Origin: Sphingomonas natans
GTDB lineage: Bacteria > Pseudomonadota > Alphaproteobacteria > Sphingomonadales > Sphingomonadaceae
Length of the DNA: 64,000 nt
Assembly: GCF_030546695.1 (NCBI RefSeq)
Contig: NZ_JAUOTP010000001.1
Location: 434,001 to 498,000, forward strand
Reading direction: 5' to 3'
The translations under genes were made by a program, and so were the position numbers. Position 1 is the first letter of the stretch. The number at the start of each line of letters is the position of its first letter. The notes beneath the pieces were generated by a model, which saw only the letters and a list, made by a program, of their open reading frames with translations, was not told where the DNA came from and ran no database searches. Below, piece after piece: positions 19,027 through 28,003 of this stretch.

Positions 19027-20009
19027 TGATGATGTCCTCCCTCAACGGCATCGATATGAACCTCGCCGGCACGCTGATGTCGGCGGCGGCGCTCTTCTCG
19101 CTGCTCGTCGCCATGTATGCGGGCTTCACCGCGCGCGATCCGATGGCGCGGCGCGTCAAGGCGCTGAACGAGCGGCGCGAGCAGCTGAAGGCGGGCATCA
19201 CCGCCTCCACGCGCAAGCGCGCCAAACTCAACAAGACCAGCCAGACGACCGATCGGATGCGCAGCTTCCTGTCGGGCCTGAAGGTGCTGCAGGATACGCA
19301 GCTGAAGGAAGCGCAGACCAAGCTCTCGCAGGCCGGTATCCGATCGAAGGACACGGCGATCGCGGTCATCTTCGCGCGGCTGATGCTGCCGATCGTTCTC
19401 GGCGGCACCGCGATCGTCCTCGTATATCTGCTCGACATGTTCCCGGATTGGGGCTGGGCAAAGCGTTACGCGCTCGTCGCGGGCTCGCTCGTGCTGAGCT
19501 ACAAGGCGCCCGACATCTACCTCAAGAACCTGATCACCAAGCGCACCGCGCTGATCCGCAAGGGCCTGCCCGATGCGCTCGACCTGCTCGTCATCTGCGC
19601 CGAGGCGGGCCTGACGGTCGATGCGGCCTTCTCCCGCGTCGCTCGCGAGCTCGGCAAAAGCTATCCGGAACTCGGCGATGAATTCGGGCTGACCGCGATC
19701 GAGCTCGGTTTCCTGACCGAGCGTCGCCAGGCGTTCGAGAATCTGGCCAGCCGCGTCGCGCTCGATTCGATCCGCGGCGTCGTCACGACGATGATCCAGA
19801 CCGAGAAATATGGCACCCCGCTCGCCTCGGCGCTGCGAGTCCTCTCGGCCGAATTCCGCCACGAACGGATGATGAAGGCCGAGGAAAAGGCCGCGCGGCT
19901 GCCCGCGATCATGACCGTGCCGCTGATCCTGTTCATCCTGCCCGTGCTGTTCGTCGTCATTCTCGGGCCGGCAGCCTGCTCTATCAGCGATAATATGTTG
20001 AAGAACTGA
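19026..20009 (+). CDS. tadC: Type II/IV secretion system F-domain protein TadC (CpaH)
   Basis: Second F-domain platform protein. Membrane helices near the N-terminus, at about 120-160 and at the C-terminus; T2SSF core with LPDALDLLVICAEAGLTVDAAF and VTTMIQTEKYGTPLASALRVL. It begins within the tadB stop (TGATGATG); ATG 19026, 19029 or 19032 are all possible. 327 residues. Ends the recognisable Tad part of the operon. Confidence 0.92.
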   Translation: MMMSSLNGIDMNLAGTLMSAAALFSLLVAMYAGFTARDPMARRVKALNERREQLKAGITASTRKRAKLNKTSQTTDRMRSFLSGLKVLQDTQLKEAQTKLSQAGIRSKDTAIAVIFARLMLPIVLGGTAIVLVYLLDMFPDWGWAKRYALVAGSLVLSYKAPDIYLKNLITKRTALIRKGLPDALDLLVICAEAGLTVDAAFSRVARELGKSYPELGDEFGLTAIELGFLTERRQAFENLASRVALDSIRGVVTTMIQTEKYGTPLASALRVLSAEFRHERMMKAEEKAARLPAIMTVPLILFILPVLFVVILGPAACSISDNMLKN

Positions 20010-20095
20010 GCCGGACGGCCCTCAAACGGTTGACGGAACGGCGCGACGGCGTGATCGTTGCCGTTGCGAAACCGAAAAGAGAGGCTGCCCGCTAC

Positions 20096-20599
20096 ATGCC
20101 CACCTTCACCACCAACCAGTGGGTGATCCTGTTCCTCGTCTTCGTCCTCGGCTGGCTGCTGGGGCTGCTCTCGCGCTCCACCAAGAAGTGGCGCCGCGCC
20201 TTCGAGGCGGAGCGCGATGCCCGTGTCGAGGAGGAGCGCGAGCATGCGGCTGAGCTGGAGACATGCCAGGCGCGGATCGTCGAACTGGAACGCGCACGGC
20301 CCGTCGTCGCGACTGCGGCGGTGCCGGTCGCCGCGTCGCTCGCGACGCCGGGCGACCTCGATCTGCGCCGCGACGATCTCAGCCTGATCCGCGGGCTCGG
20401 GCCCGAGGGCGAGCAGGATCTGAACGAGGAAGGCATCTACCGCTACAGCCAGATCGCCGAGATGACGTCGGCCGAAGAGATCGAGCTGGAGGACCGGCTC
20501 GGCGCCGACCGCGGCTATATCGGCCAGGAGGAATGGCGGAAGCAGGCGCGCCTGCTCGCCGACGGCAAGCTCGACGAGCATCGCCGGCTTTATAGCTGA
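20096..20599 (+). CDS. Single-pass membrane protein with helix-hairpin-helix-like C-terminus, hypothetical
   Basis: 167 residues from the ATG at 20096 (a TTG at 20030 would add 22 poorly fitting residues). One membrane helix at about 8-24 (VILFLVFVLGWLLGLL), a charged coiled-coil stretch (about 30-65), and a C-terminal segment DDLSLIRGLGPEGEQDLNEEGIYRYSQIAEM resembling the helix-hairpin-helix domains that are often appended to small alphaproteobacterial proteins. Lies 86 bp after tadC on the same strand, so it may be co-transcribed, but a pilus role is only suggested by position. Confidence 0.75.
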   Translation: MPTFTTNQWVILFLVFVLGWLLGLLSRSTKKWRRAFEAERDARVEEEREHAAELETCQARIVELERARPVVATAAVPVAASLATPGDLDLRRDDLSLIRGLGPEGEQDLNEEGIYRYSQIAEMTSAEEIELEDRLGADRGYIGQEEWRKQARLLADGKLDEHRRLYS

Positions 20600-20621
20600 G
20601 CCGGAAGCGCCGCCGACCCGA

Positions 20622-21428
20622 TCAGGCTTCGGGCGGCGGGGGTGGCGGCCCGTCCTGGCCGCCGCGTCGCCGGAAGTGAGGCGCGGCGAGCTTGGGTAAT
20701 TCCTTGGGCGTGATCACGCCGTCGCCATTCGTATCCAGCAAGGCGAAGCGCCGCCCCGCCGCATCGACGAACTCCTTGTCGGTCACGCTGCGGTTGAGAT
20801 CGGTATCGGCCGCGGTGACCGGCTCGGGCGTCGCGATGTAACCGAAGCGTCCCGCGCCGGATGCGCGATACTGGTAGCCGGCCTTGGCCCCGCCGCCGGC
20901 GGGCGGACCACCGCTCATGCCGCCATCGGGCGGTCCGCCGCCACCCATACCACCACCCTCGCCGCGACCGCCGCCCATGCCGCCGCCGCCGCGACCCATT
21001 CCGCCACCATGCCGACCGCCGCCACCGGGCGGACGGCCGCCTTCGCGCGGCGGACCCTCGCCGGGACCGTCGCCGCCCGCGCCGATCTCGGGCAGGACGA
21101 TTTGCTCGTAATTGTCGATCTCGGTCGGGCCGATCGTCCGATCGTGATTCAGATCGAGCGTCGCGAAAAAGCGCATCGCATCGGCCATGAATTCGGTGCG
21201 GGTCAGCTGCCCGTCATGATTGGCGTCGACGCCGGCGAACCAGTCCTTCTCGGGCGCCTCGCCGCCGCGAAAGGGCTCGCCCATCGGGCTGACGAACAGG
21301 CGACCGAAACGCGGGCGCTGCGGCCTGCCGTCGACGGTGATCTGCCCGGAGGGTTCGGCGGGCGGGGTCTGGGCGGCGGCGGCGGTGGCGCCGAGCAGGG
21401 CGAGGACGGCGATCGCGCGGCGGTCCAT
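20622..21428 (-). CDS. Secreted EF-hand calcium-binding protein with Gly-rich linker
   Basis: 268 residues with a signal peptide (cleavage near ATAAAAQ). Four EF-hand-like loops are visible in two pairs: DANHDGQLTRTE, DLNHDRTIGPTE, then after a 60-residue Gly-rich spacer DTDLNRSVTDKE and DTNGDGVITPKE. The spacer is built of GGG-M/R units; the C-terminus is a run of prolines. ATG at 21428 overlaps the stop of the upstream small gene by one base, so the two form a unit. Probably a periplasmic or extracellular calcium-responsive protein; partner unknown. Confidence 0.82.
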   Translation of the reverse strand: MDRRAIAVLALLGATAAAAQTPPAEPSGQITVDGRPQRPRFGRLFVSPMGEPFRGGEAPEKDWFAGVDANHDGQLTRTEFMADAMRFFATLDLNHDRTIGPTEIDNYEQIVLPEIGAGGDGPGEGPPREGGRPPGGGGRHGGGMGRGGGGMGGGRGEGGGMGGGGPPDGGMSGGPPAGGGAKAGYQYRASGAGRFGYIATPEPVTAADTDLNRSVTDKEFVDAAGRRFALLDTNGDGVITPKELPKLAAPHFRRRGGQDGPPPPPPEA

Positions 21429-21739
21429 CAGCGCCAGCGCCCCTGCTGCCCCGTCATGAAGGAGAAAGCGGCAGTGGCATTGTCGCCGAGCGGGACGATC
21501 GTGGAGCCGTACAGCGCCCGCCCGCCGCGCGAGCCGATCTCCATGCCCACCTCGCCGTGGATCTGGCGATCGAGGCCGTTGATCGGCAGCTCGCTCTCGG
21601 GCCGGTTGGCGGCGGCATCGAGCACGGCGGCGCGGTCTTCGGCCGAGAGCGCGATCGTGCCCGGTGCTTCCTGGGCGAAGGCCGGGGTCGCGCTCAGCGA
21701 GAGCGCCATGCCCAGCAGTCCGATTGCGATCCTGTTCAC
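21428..21739 (-). CDS. Small secreted protein, hypothetical
   Basis: 103 residues, with signal peptide (MNRIAIGLLGMALSLSATPAFAQ). The mature part contains RAAVLDAAANRPESELPINGLDRQIHGEVGMEIGS, a pattern common in small periplasmic proteins of this group, and ends in FSFMTGQQGRWR. Upstream of, and translationally overlapping, the EF-hand gene. Function unknown. Confidence 0.8.
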   Translation of the reverse strand: MNRIAIGLLGMALSLSATPAFAQEAPGTIALSAEDRAAVLDAAANRPESELPINGLDRQIHGEVGMEIGSRGGRALYGSTIVPLGDNATAAFSFMTGQQGRWR

Positions 21740-21817
21740 GCCACGCTCCTCGTTCTGTGTCCGACAGACGCCCGGGGGCCTGTCGGAGGACTGAACGGAT
21801 CGGCGGGACGCGCGATC

Positions 21818-24508
21818 CTACTTGCCCAATGCGGCCTGCGCCGCGGCGAGGCGGGCGATGGGGACGCGATAGGGCGAGGCGGAGACGTAATCGAGGCCGG
21901 TCTTCTCGCAGAAGGCGATCGAGGCGGGATCGCCGCCATGTTCGCCGCAAATGCCGAGCTTGAGCGCGGCACGCGTCTTGCGCCCACGTTCCGCTGCGAT
22001 TTCAATCAGTTCGCCGACGCCTTCGACATCGAGACTGACGAACGGATCCTTCGCGTAGATCCCCTGCTCGACATAGGTGCCGAGGAAGCGCGCCGCATCG
22101 TCTCTCGAAACGCCGAGAGCCGTCTGCGTCAAGTCATTGGTTCCGAACGAGAAAAACTCGGCGGACTCGGCGATGTCGCCCGCGCGCAGCGCGGCGCGGG
22201 GCAGCTCGATCATCGTGCCGACGAGATACTCAAGCGTCGTGCCGGTCTCGGCGAAGACGGCGGTCGCGGCGGCATCGATCACCGCCTTCATCAGGTCCAG
22301 CTCGCGCTTGGTCGCGACCAAGGGCACCATCACCTCGGGGATGACCGCCTCGCCGGTCTTGTTGGCGACGGCGACCGCCGCCTCGAAGATCGCGCGCGCC
22401 TGCATCTCGTAGATTTCAGGATAGGTCACGCCGAGCCGACAGCCGCGATGGCCGAGCATCGGATTGAATTCGTGCAGCTCGGCGGCGCGGCGCTTGAGCT
22501 TGTCGACATCGATGCCGGTGGCGGCGGCGACCTCGGCGAATTCGGATTCCTCGTGGGGGAGGAATTCGTGGAGCGGCGGATCGAGCAAGCGGATCGTGAC
22601 GGGGAGCCCCGCCATGATTGCGAAGATCTCGGTGAAATCGGCGCGCTGCTCGGGGAGCAGCTTGTCGAGCGCAAGGCGGCGGCCGGCCTCGTCCTCGGCG
22701 AGGATCATCTGGCGGACGGCGGTGATCCGGCTCGCATCGAAGAACATATGCTCGGTGCGGCACAGGCCAATGCCCTCGGCGCCGAACTGGCGCGCGGTGC
22801 GGCAATCGAGCGGGGTCTCGGCATTGGTGCGGACCTTGAGGCGGCGGACCTGATCGGCCCATTCCATCAGCACGCCGAAATCGCCGGCGAGCTCGGGCTG
22901 GACGGTATCGACCGCGCCGATCATGACCTCGCCGGTCGATCCGTCGAGCGTCACGATATCGCCCTCGCGCACTTCGCGCGTGCCGACGCGGAAGATCTTG
23001 TTCTTCGCATCGATCGCGAGCGTGCCGACGCCCGAGACGCAGGGACGCCCCATGCCGCGCGCGACGACCGCGGCGTGGCTGGTCATGCCGCCGCGTGCGG
23101 TCAGGATGCCCTTGGCGGCGTGCATGCCGTGAATGTCCTCGGGGCTGGTCTCGACGCGGACGAGGATCACGTCGTCGCCCGCGGCCTTGCGCTTCTCGGC
23201 GGTGTCGGCATCGAACACGACCTGGCCAGATGCGGCGCCGGGCGATGCGGGCAGCCCCTTGGCAATCACATCGCGCACCGCCTTGGGATCGAGCGTCGGG
23301 TGGAGCAGCTGATCGAGCGCGGCGGGATCGACGCGCAATATCGCCTCCTGCCGCGTGATCAGGCCTTCATTCGCCATATCGACCGCGATCTTGAGCGCGG
23401 CCTTGGCGGTGCGCTTGCCCGAACGCGTCTGGAGCATCCAGAGCTTGCCCTGCTGCACCGTGAATTCGATATCCTGCATGTCGCGATAATGCGTCTCGAG
23501 CAGATCGAACACGCGGGCGAGCTCGGCGAAGGTCTCGGGCATCGCCTCTTCCATCGAAGCGGCCTTGGCCCCTGCCCGTTCGCGCGCGGCGAGCGTCAGA
23601 TATTGCGGCGTGCGGATGCCGGCGACGACATCCTCGCCCTGCGCATTGATCAGAAACTCGCCATAATAAGCGCGCTCGCCGGTGGAGGGATCGCGCGTGA
23701 AGGCGACGCCCGTGGCCGAGGTCTCGCCCATATTGCCGAAGACCATCGCCTGGACGTTGACCGCGGTGCCCCAATTGCCGGGAATGTCGTTGAGCCGGCG
23801 ATAGACCTTGGCGCGATCCGCCTGCCACGATCCGAACACCGCGCCGACTGCGCCCCACAGCTGATCGTGCACGTCCTGCGGGAAGGGCTTGCCCCATTCC
23901 TCCTCGACCAGCGCCTTGTAGGATTTGACCAGCCCGCGCAGATCATCGGCGGACAGCTCGGTATCGAGCGTGAAGCCGCGATCCTCCTTGGCGATCTCCA
24001 GCGCTTCCTCGAACGCGCCATGATCGAGTTCGAGCACGACATCCGAATACATCTGGATGAAGCGGCGATAGCTGTCCCACGCGAAGCGCGCGTCGCCGGA
24101 GGTGGCGGCGAGCCCCTCGACGGTCTTGTCGTTCAGGCCGAGATTGAGGACCGTATCCATCATGCCCGGCATCGAGATGCGCGCGCCCGAGCGGACCGAG
24201 ACGAGCAAAGGATCGGCCTCGTCGCCGAAGACCTTGCCGGTGATGCCCTCGATATGCGCGATGCCGCTGGCGACCTCGGCGAGCAGGCTCTGCGGGAATG
24301 CGCCGCCCTCGTCATAATAACGCGTGCACATCGCGGTGGAGATGGTGAAGCCGGGAGGCACTGGCAGGCCGATTCCGGCCATGCCATCGAGATTGGCGCC
24401 CTTGCCGCCGAGCAGGTTGCGATCGCCATTGCCGCCATCGGAGACGCCGCCGCCGAAGCGATAGACGTAGCGGGTTTCCTGGTCGGTCATCGGCATCACG
24501 CTCGCCAT
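21818..24508 (-). CDS. ppdK: Pyruvate, phosphate dikinase
   Basis: Interconverts pyruvate, ATP and phosphate with PEP, AMP and PPi. Domains in order: ATP-grasp (RYVYRFGGGV, LGGKGANLDGMAGIG), swivelling phosphohistidine domain with catalytic GGMTSHAAVVARGMG (His478), and PEP/pyruvate TIM barrel with FFSFGTNDLTQ and CGEHGGDP (catalytic Cys). About 896 residues, normal. The ATG at 24508 has GGAGG 5 nt upstream; an ATG at 24538 is the other option. Monocistronic between the EF-hand pair and glyS. Confidence 0.95.
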   Translation of the reverse strand: MASVMPMTDQETRYVYRFGGGVSDGGNGDRNLLGGKGANLDGMAGIGLPVPPGFTISTAMCTRYYDEGGAFPQSLLAEVASGIAHIEGITGKVFGDEADPLLVSVRSGARISMPGMMDTVLNLGLNDKTVEGLAATSGDARFAWDSYRRFIQMYSDVVLELDHGAFEEALEIAKEDRGFTLDTELSADDLRGLVKSYKALVEEEWGKPFPQDVHDQLWGAVGAVFGSWQADRAKVYRRLNDIPGNWGTAVNVQAMVFGNMGETSATGVAFTRDPSTGERAYYGEFLINAQGEDVVAGIRTPQYLTLAARERAGAKAASMEEAMPETFAELARVFDLLETHYRDMQDIEFTVQQGKLWMLQTRSGKRTAKAALKIAVDMANEGLITRQEAILRVDPAALDQLLHPTLDPKAVRDVIAKGLPASPGAASGQVVFDADTAEKRKAAGDDVILVRVETSPEDIHGMHAAKGILTARGGMTSHAAVVARGMGRPCVSGVGTLAIDAKNKIFRVGTREVREGDIVTLDGSTGEVMIGAVDTVQPELAGDFGVLMEWADQVRRLKVRTNAETPLDCRTARQFGAEGIGLCRTEHMFFDASRITAVRQMILAEDEAGRRLALDKLLPEQRADFTEIFAIMAGLPVTIRLLDPPLHEFLPHEESEFAEVAAATGIDVDKLKRRAAELHEFNPMLGHRGCRLGVTYPEIYEMQARAIFEAAVAVANKTGEAVIPEVMVPLVATKRELDLMKAVIDAAATAVFAETGTTLEYLVGTMIELPRAALRAGDIAESAEFFSFGTNDLTQTALGVSRDDAARFLGTYVEQGIYAKDPFVSLDVEGVGELIEIAAERGRKTRAALKLGICGEHGGDPASIAFCEKTGLDYVSASPYRVPIARLAAAQAALGK

Positions 24509-24659
24509 CTTAGCCTCCATACGCTCGCATTTTTGCATTGTGCGGTGCAGCGAAACTATCGGTTTCGGGGGTCTGGATCAAGCCGGCCGGACTTGTCGGA
24601 GAAACGGAAGGTCACACGAAAGTCGCACCTCTACGCGTGCGCGCGCGAGTCCGCGCACG

Positions 24660-26873
24660 TCAGCCCTCGATCCGCGAGAAATCGGCGACCGTGTGGCAGG
24701 CGTCGCGGATACGCGCGAGCAGGCCGAGCCGCGCGGCGCGCTTGGCGGGATCGGGATCGTTGACGATGACGGTTTCGAAGAAGGCATCGATCGGCGCGCG
24801 GAGCGTGGCGAGAGCGGACATGGCGGCGGCGAACTCCTCGGCGGCAACGGCGGACGCGGCGCGGCCCTCGGCGGTCGAGAGCGCGGCCAGCAGGTCAGCC
24901 TCCGCCTTTTCGGGCGTGTAGGACAGCGAAAAATTGTCCAACAGACCGCCGTCGGTTTCGGCCTTCTCCCCCCAGCCTTCCTTGCGCAGGATATTGGCCG
25001 CGCGCTTGTAGCCGGCGATCAGGTTGCGCCCATCCTCGGTCTCGACGAACGCCTGCAGCGCCTTCACGCGGGCGAGCAAACGGACGAGATCGTCCTCGCC
25101 GCCGAGCGCGAAGACGGCGTCGATGAGGTCGTGGCGGACACCAGCTTCGCGCTGCTGGACCTTGAGACGGTCGATGAGAAAATCGGTTACGACCACCGCA
25201 ACGCCACGCCGTGAAATTTCCCATTCGGTGAGTTCAGCGCCAACACGCTGCCCAAGCCAACCTTGGCGAATAATCTCGCCGACGCTGCCTCGCAGTTCAT
25301 TCCCCTGAATTAGAGCGGCGACACCCAGGGCGGACCTACGAAGCGCGAACGGATCTTTTGAGCCAGTTGGCAGCTCCTCGATCGCGAAAAACGAACAAAT
25401 GCTATCCAGCTTGTCCGCTAGGCTCACCGCCACCGTCACCGGCGCGGTGGGGACGTCGTCGCCCTGGCCGACGGGCTTGTAGTGATCGCGGATCGCGTCG
25501 GCGACTTCCTCTGGCAGCCCCTCGGCACGGGCGTAATAGCCGCCCATGATGCCCTGCAGCTCGGGAAATTCGCCGACCATGCCGGTGACGAGATCGGCCT
25601 TGCACAGGCGCGCGGCCTGTTCGGCGAGGGTGGCGAGTTCCCCGCTCCCTGGAAGGGAGGAGTTGGGGGTGGGTTGGCTTGCGTCGGGCGTATCGCTCTC
25701 ATTCGAGAGACCCACCCCCGGCCCCTCCCTGCGTGCAGGGAGGGGAGACGCGCCCACGATCCCCTCTTCCACCAGCCAGCCGGCGAGTTTGGCGACGCGA
25801 TCAACCTTGTCGGCGACGCTGCCGAGTTTTTCGTGGAAGACGATGCTGAAGAGCTTCTCGCGCTGGGTCTCCAGCGGGATCTTCAGATCCTGCTCCCAGA
25901 AGAAGCGCGCGTCCGAAAGCCGTGCCGCCAGCACCTTGCCGTTGCCGGCGATGATGCTCGCGCCGCCGTCCGCGGCATCGATGTTCGCGGTGCAGACGAA
26001 GGCCGGGGCGAGGCGCCCGTGCGCATCGTTCAGCACGAAATATTTCTGGTTGGTTCTGAGGGTTAGCTGGATGACTTCGCGCGGAACCTCAAGAAAGCCG
26101 GGATCGAAGAAGCCGAGCAACGGCACCGGCCATTCGGTCAGCCCGGCATTTTCGGCGACAAGGCCCGGATCGGGGATCACGCTGAGCCCGTTGGCGGCGG
26201 CGAGCGCGGCGGCGCCTTCTTCGATGATCCGGCGGCGCTCGGCGGGATCGACGAGCACGTGGCACAGCCGGAGCTTCTCGGCATAATCGTCCGCCGAGCC
26301 GATCGTGATCTGCCCGGGATGGTGGAAGCGGTGGCCGAGCGTCGCCGCACCGCTGTGCAGCCCCTCGATCGCGAACGGCACGATGTCCTCGCCGAGCAGA
26401 GCGACGATGCCCTGCAGCGGGCGGACCCAGCGCAGGCTCGACGACGAGGCCGAGGCGGTGCCCCAGCGCATCGACTTGGGCCAGGGGAAGGCGCGGACGA
26501 TCGCGGGGATCGCCTCGGCCAGGACCTCGGCCGTGGCGCGGCCGGGCCTGTCGACGACCGCGAACCACACGCCGTCGCGCTCGACCAAGGCCTCGCGGGC
26601 GAGGCCGGTCTTGCGGAGGAAGCCGTCGAGCGCCTGTTCGGGCGCGGCGGTGCGCGGGCCCTTGGTCTCTTCGGAGACGGCGGCGGTGAAGCTGGGCAGA
26701 TCGCGCGCGATCAGAGCGAGGCGGCGCGGCGTGGCGAAGGTCTCGATTGCCGACGCGGCGAGGCCGGCCTTGTCGAGTTCGGCCGTGAACAGGCGCGCGA
26801 GATCGGCCTGCGCCTTCTCCTGCATGCGCGCGGGGATCTCCTCCGAGCGGAGTTCGAGGAGGAAGTGGGTCAT
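24660..26873 (-). CDS. glyS: Glycyl-tRNA synthetase beta subunit, with in-frame repeat insertion
   Basis: Beta subunit of the bacterial heterotetrameric glycyl-tRNA synthetase; it binds tRNA and holds an HD-like and an anticodon-binding domain. N-terminus FLLELRSEEIPARMQ, internal LRTNQKYFVLND and DKLDSICSFFAIEELPTGSKDPFALRR are characteristic. Residues about 377-412 (ARREGPGVGLSNESD to NSSLPGSGE) do not fit the family and are encoded by a 108-bp palindromic repeat that kept the frame, between WLVEEGIVGAS and LATLAEQAARLCKADL. 737 residues in all. The ATG at 26873 takes its GGGGAGGA ribosome binding site from another repeat just upstream. Follows glyQ. Confidence 0.95.
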   Translation of the reverse strand: MTHFLLELRSEEIPARMQEKAQADLARLFTAELDKAGLAASAIETFATPRRLALIARDLPSFTAAVSEETKGPRTAAPEQALDGFLRKTGLAREALVERDGVWFAVVDRPGRATAEVLAEAIPAIVRAFPWPKSMRWGTASASSSSLRWVRPLQGIVALLGEDIVPFAIEGLHSGAATLGHRFHHPGQITIGSADDYAEKLRLCHVLVDPAERRRIIEEGAAALAAANGLSVIPDPGLVAENAGLTEWPVPLLGFFDPGFLEVPREVIQLTLRTNQKYFVLNDAHGRLAPAFVCTANIDAADGGASIIAGNGKVLAARLSDARFFWEQDLKIPLETQREKLFSIVFHEKLGSVADKVDRVAKLAGWLVEEGIVGASPLPARREGPGVGLSNESDTPDASQPTPNSSLPGSGELATLAEQAARLCKADLVTGMVGEFPELQGIMGGYYARAEGLPEEVADAIRDHYKPVGQGDDVPTAPVTVAVSLADKLDSICSFFAIEELPTGSKDPFALRRSALGVAALIQGNELRGSVGEIIRQGWLGQRVGAELTEWEISRRGVAVVVTDFLIDRLKVQQREAGVRHDLIDAVFALGGEDDLVRLLARVKALQAFVETEDGRNLIAGYKRAANILRKEGWGEKAETDGGLLDNFSLSYTPEKAEADLLAALSTAEGRAASAVAAEEFAAAMSALATLRAPIDAFFETVIVNDPDPAKRAARLGLLARIRDACHTVADFSRIEG
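25639..25746. repeat. 108-bp palindromic repeat inside glyS (GGGGGTGGG family)
   Basis: Two inverted halves, each a small hairpin of the CTCCC...GGGAG type next to GGGGGTGGG (left) or CCCACCCCC (right), separated by about 40 bp of unrelated sequence; ends TCCCC and GGGGA. Length is divisible by three and no stop arises, so glyS stays open. Same design as the element at 36131-36237. Confidence 0.85.
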
Positions 26874-26879
26874 GGCCGG

Positions 26880-27003
26880 TCCTCCCCGGCACGGGGAGGG
26901 GGACCGCCGAAGGCGGTGGAGGGGGAGTGCGGCTGGGCGGAACGCGGGTGGAGGGCCCCCTCCACCATGCTACGCATGGTCCCCCTCCCCGTGTCGGGGA
27001 GGA
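26880..27003. repeat. 124-bp palindromic repeat between glyQ and glyS (GGTGGAGGGGG family)
   Basis: Ends TCCTCCCC and GGGGAGGA. Each half has an outer hairpin (CCTCCCC-4 nt-GGGGAGG) and an inner one (ACC...GGT) followed by GGAGGGGG. The half nearer glyS supplies GGGGAGGA six nt before the glyS ATG. Same family as the copy inside tilS at 56397-56522. Confidence 0.88.
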
Positions 27004-27018
27004 ATGTGCGGAACATCA

Positions 27019-27897
27019 TCACGAATCCCACCCGTTATGCGCCATCCATGCCTCGCAGGCGCCCTTCGTCAGATCACGGACGCGGCCGATATAGGCCTGG
27101 CGCTCGGCGACCGAGATCACGCCGCGCGCCTGCAGCGTGTTGAAGACGTGGCTCGCCTTGATCGCCTGATCGTAGGCCGGGAGCGGCAGAGGCGTTTCGC
27201 GATCCAGAAGCGCGCGGCACTCGTCGGCCGCCTGGGTGAACTGCTTGAAGAGCGTCTCAGTATTCGCCGCCTCGAAATTATAGGCGCTGAACTGGCGCTC
27301 ATTCTCGAGGAAGACGTCGCCATAGGTGACGCCGTCATCGTTGAAGGCGAGATCGAACATGCTGTCGACGCCCTGGATATACATGGCGAGCCGCTCCAGC
27401 CCATAGGTCAGCTCGCCCGAGACCGGCTTGCAATCATAGCCGCCAACCTGCTGGAAATAGGTGAATTGCGTCACCTCCATTCCGTCGCACCAGACTTCCC
27501 AGCCGAGCCCCCAGGCGCCGAGCGTCGGGCTCTCCCAATCGTCTTCGACGAAGCGGATGTCGTGGTTGAGCATGTCGATCCCGATCCGCTCCAAGGAGCC
27601 GAGATACAGCTCCTGCAGGTTCGGCGGGCTCGGCTTCAGGATCACCTGATATTGGTAATAATGGCCGGTGCGGTTGGGATTCTCGCCGTAGCGGCCGTCG
27701 GTGGGCCGGCGGCAGGGCTGGACGTAGGCGGCCTTCCATGGGCGGGGCCCGAGCGCGCGCAGGCTCGTCGCCGGATGGAAGGTGCCGGCGCCCATCTCCA
27801 TGTCATAGGGCTGGAGGATCACGCAGCCCTGCTCGCTCCAATACTCATGGAGCGTCAGGATCAGGCGCTGGAAGCTCAAGGGCCGAGGCGACGCCAA
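27019..27897 (-). CDS. glyQ: Glycyl-tRNA synthetase alpha subunit
   Basis: Catalytic class II subunit that forms glycyl-adenylate. Recognised by [32 protein letters not shown]..., [23 protein letters not shown] and the [11 protein letters not shown] motif. The TTG at 27897 gives 292 residues beginning MASPRPLSF, matching the family start; the frame continues further upstream but that part is shadow of the opposite-strand GumN-like gene. GAGAG lies upstream. glyS follows after 145 bp that contain a repeat. Confidence 0.95.
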   Translation of the reverse strand: MASPRPLSFQRLILTLHEYWSEQGCVILQPYDMEMGAGTFHPATSLRALGPRPWKAAYVQPCRRPTDGRYGENPNRTGHYYQYQVILKPSPPNLQELYLGSLERIGIDMLNHDIRFVEDDWESPTLGAWGLGWEVWCDGMEVTQFTYFQQVGGYDCKPVSGELTYGLERLAMYIQGVDSMFDLAFNDDGVTYGDVFLENERQFSAYNFEAANTETLFKQFTQAADECRALLDRETPLPLPAYDQAIKASHVFNTLQARGVISVAERQAYIGRVRDLTKGACEAWMAHNGWDS

Positions 27898-28003
27898 GGG
27901 TTTCTCTCTTTTGTGTGCGGGCGGGACGAGGTCAGCGCGTTTGGCGCGGAGGGCCGCAGGGGTCAACCTTGCGCCGCCCGGGGGTAGCGGGCAAGCGGAC
28001 GGG

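Noticed and set aside
21557-24763. A 1068-codon open frame on the plus strand opposite ppdK
   Set aside because: Antisense shadow of ppdK in GC-rich DNA; low-complexity Arg/Ala/Gly/Asp-rich product without domain motifs, while the minus frame is an unmistakable ppdK.
25639-25746. Possible frameshift or assembly error in glyS
   Set aside because: The aberrant segment is a complete member of a repeat family also present at 36131-36237 and the frame resumes correctly on both sides.
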